A DNA stretch of 64,000 nt from CBDCXE01 sp965223725 [NCBI: Nitrospinota bacterium]. GTDB taxonomy: Bacteria > Nitrospinota_A > UBA7883. The first letter of the stretch is position 1. The number at the start of each line of letters is the position of its first letter. Where the stretch lies: NCBI GenBank assembly GCA_965223725.1, contig CBDCXE010000006.1, forward strand, positions 434,001 to 498,000. The letters are read 5' to 3'. Below the pieces are notes generated by a model, which was not told the origin of the DNA, searched no databases, and saw only the letters and a list, made by a program, of their open reading frames with translations. The position numbers and the translations under genes were made by a program. This document shows positions 45,101-53,276 of this stretch, one piece after another.

Positions 45101-45307
45101 GACGACCGCGCCGATGATCGGTTTGACGCCATGCTCGTCGCCCGCCCGCTGGGCCATGATGGCGCCGTAGAGGCCGTTGGTGTCGGTGATTGCCAGGGCC
45201 GGCATGCCGTGGCGCGCCGCGCTGGCGAACAGGTCGTCGGGCAAGCTTGCCCCCGCCCCCATGGAGTAGCAGGAATGACAATTGAGATGAACGAACCGAC
45301 CAGCCAT
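42176..45307 (-). CDS. dnaE2: error-prone DNA polymerase III alpha subunit (DnaE2/ImuC type)
   Basis: A 1043-residue C-family polymerase, the length of DnaE2. The PHP domain at the N-terminus starts HLNCHSCYSMGAGASLPDDL. The palm catalytic aspartates are in HPDIDLDFPWNQRED, and GRGSAANSLVCYCLGIT lies before it. Helix-hairpin-helix and OB domains follow (VAGWLVYGQRTKTVHGEQ). DnaE2 works in SOS-induced lesion bypass, normally with ImuA and ImuB, neither of which is encoded here. It is more GC-rich than its neighbours in the island. Its location inside the island and the decayed SOS peptidase upstream suggest a transferred DNA-damage module that has partly eroded. Confidence 0.93.
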   Translation of the reverse strand: MAGRFVHLNCHSCYSMGAGASLPDDLFASAARHGMPALAITDTNGLYGAIMAQRAGDEHGVKPIIGAVVDQPSSAGWPSARYAVLLAQNGAGYGEISRLVTERRLKPDEFSLPTTVANLSEQVVVISSDPGTLEACRLSGMIRNHYVELVNNNGRGDYKRIRDLIRLAKRLELPVVATNNVHFADPTGYETHRTLATIRTNRTVNTLPEGAAMSREAWLKPDSAMRRLFREVPEALDRTMEIAERCDFRFQLGVNRFPMYQPPETGAPGTQLAKLSGEGLRRRYKVVTAEAKSRLEYELRLIDQLGFNEYFLIVRDIVNEAKRLRIPTIGRGSAANSLVCYCLGITDICPLKYNLYFERFLNPGRKDHPDIDLDFPWNQREDVLRFIYERYGEERVAMIGAHVTYRGRGAVREVGKAFGLTDRELTKFTKRLPGYFKVSEIDDAVRTLPECRNLPIEEEPFRSIIAIAKQIEGFPRCLSTHCSGIVVTPEPVQNFTPLELSGRNLAITQMDMYGAKDLGLVKIDILGQRALAVVSDVIREVKERYDDAIDWEKIDPVNDQATQSRMRDGRTMGCFYVESPAMRGLLKKLLVDDFETLVAASSIIRPGVSDSGMMKAYIDRRFGREEPVYLHPAMEEVLGDTYGVMVYQEDVIKVANAVGGMSLAAADALRRLMSWRRGHDAMRLHKARFMDGAKENGVATDVAEEIWRQIESFGGYAFCKAHSASFAVVSWQTVYLKEHYPAEFMAAVIANHGGFYGTSAYIEEARRMGQAILPPDVNRSGEECRAEKVNVAGRANAIRIGLGHVKGLTKNSVESIMENRPYRSLGDFLNRSGVGESEMKTLAIVGALDTFGHPRPALLCGALGRGMARAGQPRLIDAEPTLPDIHPYSFERLLQYERELLGLTVWAHPLAIYRDRLPAGLTLARDLARHVGRRVTVAGWLVYGQRTKTVHGEQMKFLTMEDETAIYEVTLFPHAYQRTGHNLAGGSRGPFLVTGQVEDEDGYIIITGEKLEPFEQHTRLMQRKTNLKDNDNICRQQHPILKA

Positions 45308-45378
45308 GCAGCCAGAATATACGAAAATATTACGAAAATCAAGGACGGCTTTATTTGGGGGTGAAAATGACCAATTGC

Positions 45379-46050
45379 CTAGAAAAGCGTTAGCGGGTCC
45401 GCCCTGACGATCAGCTCCGGGCCGTCGTTTTTGGCGTCGTTTACCTTGGGCGAAACAGGGTAGAACTCCACTGGCTCAGTGGTTGGGACCAGCAGCGAGC
45501 GGAGCTGGTCGTTATTGCGATATGAGCTGTCGAGCCACATCTCCCAATGTTCCGGAGGCAAGATTACGGGCATGCGTTCATACAGCTCGCGAAGCGCATC
45601 GTTCGCCGGGCAAGTGATCACCGTGAATGTTTCGAGCGGTTTGTCATTGTTTTCGTTTCGTTCCCACAACCCGGCGACAACGAGTGGGGATTGATCCTGG
45701 CGCTGGATAAAGTAAGGTTGTTTGCCGCTCGTTTCTTTTCGCCATTCGAAGAAACCATCCATCGGGATGAGACAACGCCGCTTTTTGAACGCATTTTTAA
45801 AGGCCGGTTTTTCATGAACGGTCTCACTGCGGGCATTGAATGCTTTAAATCCGAAGCTATCATCCTTCACCCACGGTGGAACCAGGCCCCAGCGCAGCGA
45901 TGCCTATGAAACGGCGCTGTCGATATAACGAATAACATCCGCCATTCCACCCGGCGCTATGTTGCATTGGAAGACTGATCGTTCGCCGCTTGCCTTCAAG
46001 CTCTCAGTAATAACGTCATATGAGTTAAACTGCCCGAACCTGCCACACAT
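45379..46050 (-). pseudogene. SOS response-associated peptidase (YedK/HMCES) broken by an amber codon
   Basis: The frame begins at 46050 with MCGRFGQF, carrying the catalytic Cys2 of the SRAP family. It continues to codon 48 and then meets TAG (45904-45906). The same frame resumes directly as ASLRWGLVPPWVKDD, the next conserved SRAP block, and runs to a normal end with FNARSETV, MDGFFEWRKE and RMPVILPPEHW. One base change thus separates it from a complete ~223-residue gene. HMCES/YedK crosslinks to abasic sites in single-stranded DNA. The remaining downstream frame lacks Cys2 and should be inactive. It sits just upstream of dnaE2. Confidence 0.9.
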
Positions 46051-46379
46051 CTATTTCCTGACTCATTTCAAGCTGATTACAGTGTCTGCCGTCTTTCAGC
46101 AATCGCGCCTGAATATGTTTCTAAGCTCCAGAGCATACTTGCAACCATCCAGGTCCTTTCCCGGCCCCATCGCAACGCCAATACAATATACCCATATTAT
46201 CAAAGACTTCAGCGTCTACAAGGTACTTTAAAGATTTATAAATGTATAGTAAATATTTTGGGCATCTAAAAAACTTCTCTCTCGACTACTCTCTACTGTA
46301 TGTCGTGACCTGCCCGGTTTAAATGTGTCCACTTTGAAGGTCAGTGTTTTTGATATATTTTCGTTTGGGTAGGATTGTT
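46051..46379. other. AT-rich gap with decayed sequence
   Basis: No gene is supported in these 329 bp. The last ~60 bp, including TGTGTCCACTTTGAAGG, may belong to the left end of the IS3-type element whose orfA fragment follows; no matching right end was found. Confidence 0.4.
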
Positions 46380-46580
46380 ATGACAAAAAAGCGGCGCACA
46401 GCGGAACAGATCATATCGAAGCTACGCGAGGCAGAAGTCATGCTTGCCCAGAGTGAGAAGATGCTAAAAGTATGCCGCAAGATCGGTGTGATGAAGGAAT
46501 GTTATTTCCAATTAAGTATCTTCAAACCATACTATTTAATTTTGCACACGAAAATAAAAAGCTATAGGGTGTCGTTCTAG
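46380..46580 (+). mobile_element. IS3-family orfA N-terminal remnant
   Basis: The ATG at 46380 starts MTKKRRTAEQIISKLREAEV, then MLAQSEKMLKVCRKIGV, the typical N-terminus of IS3-group OrfA (HTH_Tnp_1). After about 36 residues the similarity stops where a SEQTYYRWR-type sequence would be expected and unrelated AT-rich sequence begins. No orfB is present. It is a truncated scar. Confidence 0.82.
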
Positions 46581-46712
46581 CGGATTACCTTCTAGTGATT
46601 TTCTATACCCTATGGTTCTGACTCTCTTTGCTCTGTTGCTGGTGATTTTAAACACAGATTTTTACTATGACATAACACTTATATACGATCTTAGGCTATA
46701 TGATTTCTCATT

Positions 46713-48785
46713 TCAGCCAACAAGATCATCCAAAAACTCTGATGCCGGGTCGATTCCTGTTATCAGGAGTCGATCACGTGCGCGAGTGCAGGCGACGTAC
46801 AGAAGGTGTCTCTCTGTGTTATAGACCTCTTCAAGGTCTGCTTCATCTGCAATGTTCTCGATGCGATCTTGCAGAGGGATCACTTCATCATCGCAGGCCA
46901 TCACCACTACTGCCCGGAATTCCAATCCCTTGGCTAGGTGCATCCTTCCCACTGACACTGTACCTACTTCGGTATCTGACATGTCACCAAGAACAAGTGG
47001 GGTTGAACCCGAAGCCTTTACTGCCTCATTAGCTCGACCTATTTGCGCATCGCTTCGTACAAATACACCGATCTCATGAAGTTGATGCCCATCATTTAAC
47101 CGCTTGGAAATCCATTCTTTAACATGCTCGATTTCTTCGGGTTCACTATTCAATATAACCACTTCGGGCTTCGGTCCATTGAACACAGATACCGCATCCT
47201 TCCTACTTTCAACATTGCCATCTACATCAATAAGTGACGATGGCAATAGCTTATCCGCATGACTTCGAATCTGGTGCGAGGTTCTATAATTTATACGTAA
47301 TGTGTGTGATCGTCCGCGGATATCGATCCCCATTGATTTCCATGAGAACGGAAGTTGGAATATTCGCTGCCCCAAATCCCCAGCGAAAAATAGCGCATCC
47401 GCTTTATTGGCCCCCATTGCGGCTAGCAATCTAATTTCCGCCACTCCAAAATCTTGCGATTCATCGATAATAGCATAGTCAAATGGTCGAACCGCCTCAT
47501 CCACAATGGTTTCACTCACTTTTGCAAAAACATCAGCTCGCGTGACAAGCGCTTCCTCTTGTAATCGTGACCGTACGTTTTCAAAAATTGACCATAGCGC
47601 TTCACGTTGTTTACCACCGATCCGAGTTCTCCTGCCTAACCTGGAAACGTCCCTATAATCTTCCCAGGTTCTCAACTGCCAGGCATCGACTATATCGGTC
47701 CATTCGCCATAAATAAACGGTAGAGTGAAACGAGAAATATCAACCGATGCGGCGGCGTCAGTAAGCAACGTTTTTAGCTTTTCCTGGCTAATATACGTAG
47801 GTCTTCCAAATTTGGTTTCATACAACTGCTCACCTATTTTATCTATTGATGCCACCGTGATCCTGTCTGCTATTTGTGTTTCATTACCAATTAATCGATC
47901 CAGCTTCACTCGGAGTGCATGCGCCAGAGTTTCGGAAAATGTGGTCAACAATATTTTTGCGTCCGGATGTTTTCGTGCCAGGAACACTGCCCGGTGCAGG
48001 GCCACAATAGTCTTCCCAGTGCCCGCGGTACCAGATATACGCGCTGGACCACTGTATTCCTTTTCCACATATTGCCGCTGGGCGGGATGTAGGAAAACAG
48101 TCCACTCTTCCCAAGGATAATCAAGCGCTCGTTCCAACTCCTCGACATTTGTAAGGACACGAAAACGACGTTGAGCATCGGGATGATCGAATTGATTTTC
48201 TGCGTTCTCCATTACGATTGCAGGTTTTGGCGACACACCGATTGCAAGGTCGAGCAGCGCCTCGGCGGCCTCTTGAGGAAGGCGTTCGGCAAGATCAAAG
48301 ATCGTATCTTCATTTGCCTGACGCACATCATCTATCCACTCTGCAGGGACACCATAGCCAAGCAATTCATCGTCCAGAATATGGGCAAATAGGATCGGTT
48401 TTTCATTTGCTGAAGTCGGCGCTTCAACAGGTCTGTGAATTATCACTTCTTCAACCGTTTCCTTTATTTCCACTAATTGCGCGGCGCCAGTCTTTGGATG
48501 ACGTTCGATTTTACGCTTTTCGGCCCACTTGTATGCTTTGTCATGATGATCGACGTAGACCAGGAGCAGGCTGGACGCTGTCTTGTGAACAATTATTCTG
48601 ATATCAGCGTTAACCCGAACCGACCAGAAGTTAGGATCCTTCGCTCGATCAAGCTTATGGAAACTCATTCCCGGTTTGGCCGGATTTAACTGGAGATCAA
48701 ACGCTGTTGTCTTGACCGCCTTCTGCTCCTGACCTGTTAGCTTAGCTAAGCTGCCTGTGAAAGTATCGGCAATCCGAAAATCCAT
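46713..48785 (-). CDS. RelE/ParE-like domain fused to UvrD/Rep-type helicase
   Basis: A 690-residue protein, last gene of the five-gene restriction operon. Residues 1-~90 fold like a RelE/ParE toxin: FRIADTFTGSLAKL, then KLDRAKDPNFWSVRVNADIR with IIVHK, ending LLLVYVDHHDKAY. From ~190 it is a superfamily 1 helicase: Walker A GTAGTGKTIVALHRA (~251), Walker B YAIIDESQDFG (~438), and motif VI VACTRARDRLLITG (~665). Members of this fusion type are known as UvrD-like proteins of unclear role. It follows the 370-residue unknown by 1 bp. It may unwind or process DNA in the restriction response, with the RelE-like part as an RNase or a docking module. Confidence 0.82.
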   Translation of the reverse strand: MDFRIADTFTGSLAKLTGQEQKAVKTTAFDLQLNPAKPGMSFHKLDRAKDPNFWSVRVNADIRIIVHKTASSLLLVYVDHHDKAYKWAEKRKIERHPKTGAAQLVEIKETVEEVIIHRPVEAPTSANEKPILFAHILDDELLGYGVPAEWIDDVRQANEDTIFDLAERLPQEAAEALLDLAIGVSPKPAIVMENAENQFDHPDAQRRFRVLTNVEELERALDYPWEEWTVFLHPAQRQYVEKEYSGPARISGTAGTGKTIVALHRAVFLARKHPDAKILLTTFSETLAHALRVKLDRLIGNETQIADRITVASIDKIGEQLYETKFGRPTYISQEKLKTLLTDAAASVDISRFTLPFIYGEWTDIVDAWQLRTWEDYRDVSRLGRRTRIGGKQREALWSIFENVRSRLQEEALVTRADVFAKVSETIVDEAVRPFDYAIIDESQDFGVAEIRLLAAMGANKADALFFAGDLGQRIFQLPFSWKSMGIDIRGRSHTLRINYRTSHQIRSHADKLLPSSLIDVDGNVESRKDAVSVFNGPKPEVVILNSEPEEIEHVKEWISKRLNDGHQLHEIGVFVRSDAQIGRANEAVKASGSTPLVLGDMSDTEVGTVSVGRMHLAKGLEFRAVVVMACDDEVIPLQDRIENIADEADLEEVYNTERHLLYVACTRARDRLLITGIDPASEFLDDLVG

Positions 48786-48786
48786 A

Positions 48787-49899
48787 CTATTCAGCTAACT
48801 CAATATCCACATATTTATACTTTCCATTAGGCAAACGAAGGATATGAACAATAACTTCTCTATTTACCATTGGTCCAATCACATCATCAACTGTATCCTG
48901 AAGTTCAGTGACATGAACAGACTCGTTATCAACAGTTATATCAAGCCAATGTTTATCTAAATGTAAAGCACGTAATGTTCCACGCAATTCACTTGGAATT
49001 TCTTCTTTTGATTTAGTCTCAGAAGCTTTATTTCGAATTTGCTGATTAATATTGTTTCTCGATTCAACGGCAAGCGTAACTGGTTTTATTTCTCCGGGTG
49101 CTCGAAATTCAATCCGCTCATAGCTCTTTCCTGTCGGTGCAAGATTTCGGGCGAGTTTCAAAAATGTGCTTCGGTACATGTCATCTGGCACTATTGCCTT
49201 AAGTCGCTTTTCGTCACGACTGGACGACGATTCTATAATCATCATGAAATGTCTAGCTACTTCTTCAGGTTCAATATCGTCTCTTAGTAAGTCCATTTGT
49301 TGGGGCTTTTGAATTGCTACAGAGAATTGATAGCTCCCCGGGGCAGATTGAAACAACCATGGTCTACAGGCTTCTTGAATTTCTTTTGATGGATGACCAG
49401 ATTGTCTGAGATCATCACCTTTTAGGAATTCAATTGTTCTGTAGAACATTGACTGAATACCTTTAATTTTATCGACAATTAAATCAAGAGGCGCCCCACC
49501 TGTAACAACGTCTCCACCTTGTACAGATACTTGTACTTGCCCAGGTATAAAGGTAACTCCTGCCTCTTTTTTGGAGCTTTCTGTCCAGATCGCTTGAACT
49601 AGAGTTCGCAGATCATTTTGGGCAAAGGCTGGCAATGTACTATCAGCTAACAATGCGTATGCCAAGTTCTCTGCAAGAGCATATTCGCCACCCTTATACC
49701 ATAGCGCAACAGCACTTACAGCAGTGATCCCTCTAGTTCTACCCTTTGATATGTCAAGTTGTTCAAGAGCCTGTTGTTCCAATTTTGCGGCACGTTTATA
49801 CAAATCAACAGCGTTCTCAGTCTCACCATTGCGAACTGATAGTTGCGCGTCAATAGCAAGTTTTTCACTTTGGCTATGAAGTTCTGACCAACTCATCAA
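48787..49899 (-). CDS. unrecognised 370-residue protein in restriction operon
   Basis: I do not recognise this family. The N-terminal ~110 residues are helical and TPR-like (SEKLAIDAQLSVRNGETENA, VDLYKRAAKLEQQALEQL, GGEYALAENLAYALLAD). The middle has a beta-rich segment (VQVSVQGGDVVTGGAPLDLI) and the C-terminal part (~200-370) is mixed alpha/beta without clear catalytic motifs. No signal or membrane helix. It overlaps the 187-residue gene by 4 bp and abuts the helicase gene, so these three are almost certainly translated as a unit. Confidence 0.7.
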   Translation of the reverse strand: MMSWSELHSQSEKLAIDAQLSVRNGETENAVDLYKRAAKLEQQALEQLDISKGRTRGITAVSAVALWYKGGEYALAENLAYALLADSTLPAFAQNDLRTLVQAIWTESSKKEAGVTFIPGQVQVSVQGGDVVTGGAPLDLIVDKIKGIQSMFYRTIEFLKGDDLRQSGHPSKEIQEACRPWLFQSAPGSYQFSVAIQKPQQMDLLRDDIEPEEVARHFMMIIESSSSRDEKRLKAIVPDDMYRSTFLKLARNLAPTGKSYERIEFRAPGEIKPVTLAVESRNNINQQIRNKASETKSKEEIPSELRGTLRALHLDKHWLDITVDNESVHVTELQDTVDDVIGPMVNREVIVHILRLPNGKYKYVDIELAE

Positions 49900-50459
49900 T
49901 CTTCCACCACTTTTTGAATAAGGACAGTTTTTTCCTTAAATCCTACCACGGAGGCAATGGCAGGCAAGTTGCTAGCTCCAGCTTTAGTTTGCTCAACCTT
50001 TGCTTTTAAGCGTGAACGAATTACTGAATTTCCACCTTCATTTATTCCAGAGACTTCAAATCGATATGCATCTTCCAAATCACCAAATTCAGTATTTACA
50101 GGAGCAACATAATAATCCGCACCAGTAAGTGTCTCTGCTCGTTTGACGGCAACAAGCTGTTTCTCAGCTTCTAAAACTGCCAAGCATACTCCATAGGCTC
50201 CAAACTCTGTCGTATCAATTTCATTTGCCCATGCATTTAGTATGCGATCATCCGGTTTGGTAAATTCAGCAGTTCGGATATTCTCGCTACCCTGATCATC
50301 GATTTTAATGTCGATTGGTGATTCATGGTGACGATCAAAACAAACTGATGCCGCCTCATAAAAAGAGCCACCAAGCGATTGAGTTAATCCTATATGCCGC
50401 TCATGCAGTGACTCTAGTTGTAGCGTCGCATTGTCTTCACTTGGTATCGTTTCAGTCAT
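49896..50459 (-). CDS. unrecognised 187-residue protein in restriction operon
   Basis: No family recognised. A soluble acidic protein. Its central part resembles a small alpha/beta fold (EFGAYGVCLAVLEAEKQLVA, then SRLKAKVEQTKAGASNLPAI), with a C-terminal strand KTVLIQKVVED. It lies 18 bp after mod and overlaps the next gene by 4 bp (ATGA). A role as adaptor or inhibitor in the RM complex is possible but not shown. Confidence 0.65.
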   Translation of the reverse strand: MTETIPSEDNATLQLESLHERHIGLTQSLGGSFYEAASVCFDRHHESPIDIKIDDQGSENIRTAEFTKPDDRILNAWANEIDTTEFGAYGVCLAVLEAEKQLVAVKRAETLTGADYYVAPVNTEFGDLEDAYRFEVSGINEGGNSVIRSRLKAKVEQTKAGASNLPAIASVVGFKEKTVLIQKVVED

Positions 50460-50477
50460 CGTTTAGTTAAACCTCCC

Positions 50478-53267
50478 TCACTCCACTCCAAATACTTTCA
50501 TTACTTCATCGCCCAGGTGGTTGATGACTTTGACGGCGATGCGGCCGGACTTCGGTTTTTCGAAAAGGCGGGAGGTGTCGCTATGTAATGTTTCCCACGC
50601 TTCTTTATCGATCTCCGCTTTCAATGTTGTTTTGAGCGATTTGTAAGGATCGTTGGCGCCGAGGAAATATGCGTGGCGGACGAAAAAACTCTCTTCGTTA
50701 TAGTCAGTGTCGATAAACCAGCAGGCGATCTCACCCGGGTCGGACGATTCGATCTCGCCGGTCTGGGGATGGAACACGTCGACGCCGTTGAGCTTGACCT
50801 GCAACATATCGTCATCGGTTTCTATAATCTCTATATCAGGCTCGCCAAATATTACGAACAGGTTGCCTTTACCGGTGTTTTTTAGTTCATCGGCCATATG
50901 CAGGTCCGCGTTCATCCTGGCTTTCAATACAGGCACACGGCCCAGCTTGTCGAAATCTGCGGAATGCGCATCGTAGTTGAATGCGCATGCGATGACCGCG
51001 TCGAATCCTGCGTCGCCTGCGTCACGGGCGGCGCGAACAAGGTCGGGACGGGATACAGTGCCAAACTCTGGACCGATGAAGATTCCGGCGCGGCGTTCTT
51101 TCTCTCCTTCCATATACCGACCTTCGGCGCAGATATACTCACCCGGCCAACCGGTGATGGAAGTGAATTCGATCTTGTCTTCTTTATGGGCCTGCTGGAT
51201 ACCAGACGTTTTCAGATTTTCCAGGATCACTTCGGCGAAGTCGGCCCGGTCGTCGGTACGTTCAGGTGTCGGTTTGACTGGATCGACCAGCTCGTCATCT
51301 TCATCGACGACCAGCACACGATGAGGCGAAAGAGACTCGACAGTAAACGGTCCGGCCACGCGGACCTTCGACTTGTCTTCATACGGTTTGTCATAGAGAT
51401 ACTCATACTCCGCCCTGGCGGCGATAGAAGCGTCGATCTCCTTTTGACGGGCGATCCGCTGTTTCCACCACTCTGCGTGAAGTTCCTTGGCTTTTTTTGA
51501 CCATCCATCTTCCGCTTCACGAGGAATCTCCCACTCCTCCCATTTTTGTTTGAGGGTAGCGTTCAGCTTTTTGCGAAGAAGTTCGAGGGTTACCTGATAC
51601 TTCTCCCAGATGACATCGATCTCGGCGTTGTTGGCGATAGATTTTAGCGTAATATGCGGTACACGCTCATAGACGAATCCATGCTTGATGTTGCCATGGG
51701 TCGGTTTCTCCGACGGTACCGTTTGACTAATCTCCGCCTCCTTTACAAGTCCATCACGACTATCAGCCAACAGATAATAAGGATATCGCGCGCCCATAAC
51801 ACGCGCCCGAGCCAGCGCCAAAGCCACACGGGAAGTATCGACAGTGATCCATCGCCGTCCCCATTGCTCCGCTACATAAGCCGTAGTACCGGAACCACAT
51901 GTAGGATCAAGAACAAGATCACCAGGATCGGTGGTCATGAGGATGCAACGTTCAACGACTCGTGAAACTGTCTGAACAACATAAGTTTTGTCACGCTCGG
52001 CTGTGCCCATAGTGTCTGTCCACATATTACTAATTATTGTTGCGGCAAAGTCATCAATAAATAGCCGATAGTTTACAAACTTCTTTGTCAGGAAAAGTCT
52101 ATCCGCTTTGCTAAGACGATTGAGACCACTTTCTGTTGTTTTCCAGTGTTGATTTGGTTTGTGTATAAGCGTTTTGCCTTGGAATACTAATTCGAAAGGG
52201 TTTGTTGGAGAGCCATCTGATGTAAGTGGTCCTCCTAAAAACAACTTTGCGTTTTCAGGTATTGAAAGTTTGTTTGAACCATCATCATACTTAGAAGATG
52301 GATATACCTTGCCATTTTCTAATAGAACGGACTTATAACGTTTTCCAGAGCCGTCTCCATATATCTTTGGTTCTAGTAAAGCCCTATATTTTAGTAAGTC
52401 CCTACGCTTCGAATACCACAAAATATAGTCAGCAATCGAAGCAATAGAACCTGCATCAAAGCCACCAGTTTTTTTAAACTGAATTATTGCAACGAAGTTA
52501 TCTTCTCCAAACACTTCATCCAAAATCGATCTTACTTTGTGCAAATTCTCATCACCTATCTGGACGAAGATCGAGCCTGATTCTTTCAGCAGGTCACGAG
52601 CTACAGTGAGGCGATCACGCAGATAGGTCAAATAGGAATGGATACCGTCGCGCCAGGTATCACGAAAAGCTTTCACCTGTTCCGGCTCGCGGCTGATATG
52701 CTCCTGTTTGCCATCCTTGACGTCGCGGCTGGTGGTGGACCATTGGAAATTTGAGTTGAACTTGATACCGTATGGCGGGTCGATATAGATGCACTGGACC
52801 TTCCCTTGCAGCCCTTCCCGCTCCGCCAGCGAGGCCATGACCTGCAGGCTGTCGCCCAGGATCATGCGGTTGCTCCAGTTGGCGTCGTGCTGATAGAACT
52901 CTGTGGCGGTGGCGTCCTCCGGCAGACCGTTGAAATCGGAAAACAGATCGGCGGTAAATCCACGTTCTCCTTTTGCCCTCTCCTCGGTCTCCCGCTTTAG
53001 ATCGTTGATAAGGGCGATCGGTTTTACCTTCTCCTGTATATACAAAGGGGGCGCGTGGACCACCAGATCGGACCAGTCCTGCTCATCCTTGCCTCGCCAT
53101 ACCAGCTGTGGGTCCAGGTCGCGGTTGCGCCGCTCATACGCTATCCTCAGCGGAGTTTTCTCCTCCTCCTTCATCACCGATTCAAACTCCGCCGTCGGGA
53201 TATTCTTCCGGCTCGCATCCTTATGCCTTATGGTTTTTACTTCTTTCAGCTTTTTCTTTTTCGCCAT
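50478..53267 (-). CDS. type III-like DNA methyltransferase (Mod), beta-class N6-adenine/N4-cytosine type
   Basis: A 929-residue methylase. Motif IV DPPY (YIDPPYGIKFNSNF, ~residue 162) precedes motif I (DPTCGSGTTAYVAEQWG, ~455), the beta-class order of type III Mod proteins. The region between holds the target-recognition segment (~250-410), noticeably more AT-rich than the rest of the gene. A C-terminal extension (~600-929) with a KVRVAGPFTVESLSPHRVL segment is larger than in EcoP1-type Mod. The Res gene ends 10 bp upstream. It should methylate the host recognition site and guide the Res subunit. Confidence 0.92.
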   Translation of the reverse strand: MAKKKKLKEVKTIRHKDASRKNIPTAEFESVMKEEEKTPLRIAYERRNRDLDPQLVWRGKDEQDWSDLVVHAPPLYIQEKVKPIALINDLKRETEERAKGERGFTADLFSDFNGLPEDATATEFYQHDANWSNRMILGDSLQVMASLAEREGLQGKVQCIYIDPPYGIKFNSNFQWSTTSRDVKDGKQEHISREPEQVKAFRDTWRDGIHSYLTYLRDRLTVARDLLKESGSIFVQIGDENLHKVRSILDEVFGEDNFVAIIQFKKTGGFDAGSIASIADYILWYSKRRDLLKYRALLEPKIYGDGSGKRYKSVLLENGKVYPSSKYDDGSNKLSIPENAKLFLGGPLTSDGSPTNPFELVFQGKTLIHKPNQHWKTTESGLNRLSKADRLFLTKKFVNYRLFIDDFAATIISNMWTDTMGTAERDKTYVVQTVSRVVERCILMTTDPGDLVLDPTCGSGTTAYVAEQWGRRWITVDTSRVALALARARVMGARYPYYLLADSRDGLVKEAEISQTVPSEKPTHGNIKHGFVYERVPHITLKSIANNAEIDVIWEKYQVTLELLRKKLNATLKQKWEEWEIPREAEDGWSKKAKELHAEWWKQRIARQKEIDASIAARAEYEYLYDKPYEDKSKVRVAGPFTVESLSPHRVLVVDEDDELVDPVKPTPERTDDRADFAEVILENLKTSGIQQAHKEDKIEFTSITGWPGEYICAEGRYMEGEKERRAGIFIGPEFGTVSRPDLVRAARDAGDAGFDAVIACAFNYDAHSADFDKLGRVPVLKARMNADLHMADELKNTGKGNLFVIFGEPDIEIIETDDDMLQVKLNGVDVFHPQTGEIESSDPGEIACWFIDTDYNEESFFVRHAYFLGANDPYKSLKTTLKAEIDKEAWETLHSDTSRLFEKPKSGRIAVKVINHLGDEVMKVFGVE

Positions 53268-53276
53268 TACGCTTCC

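Noticed and set aside
45959-46231. 90-residue open frame on the plus strand
   Set aside because: It overlaps the start of the broken SOS peptidase and has no motif or ribosome-binding site.
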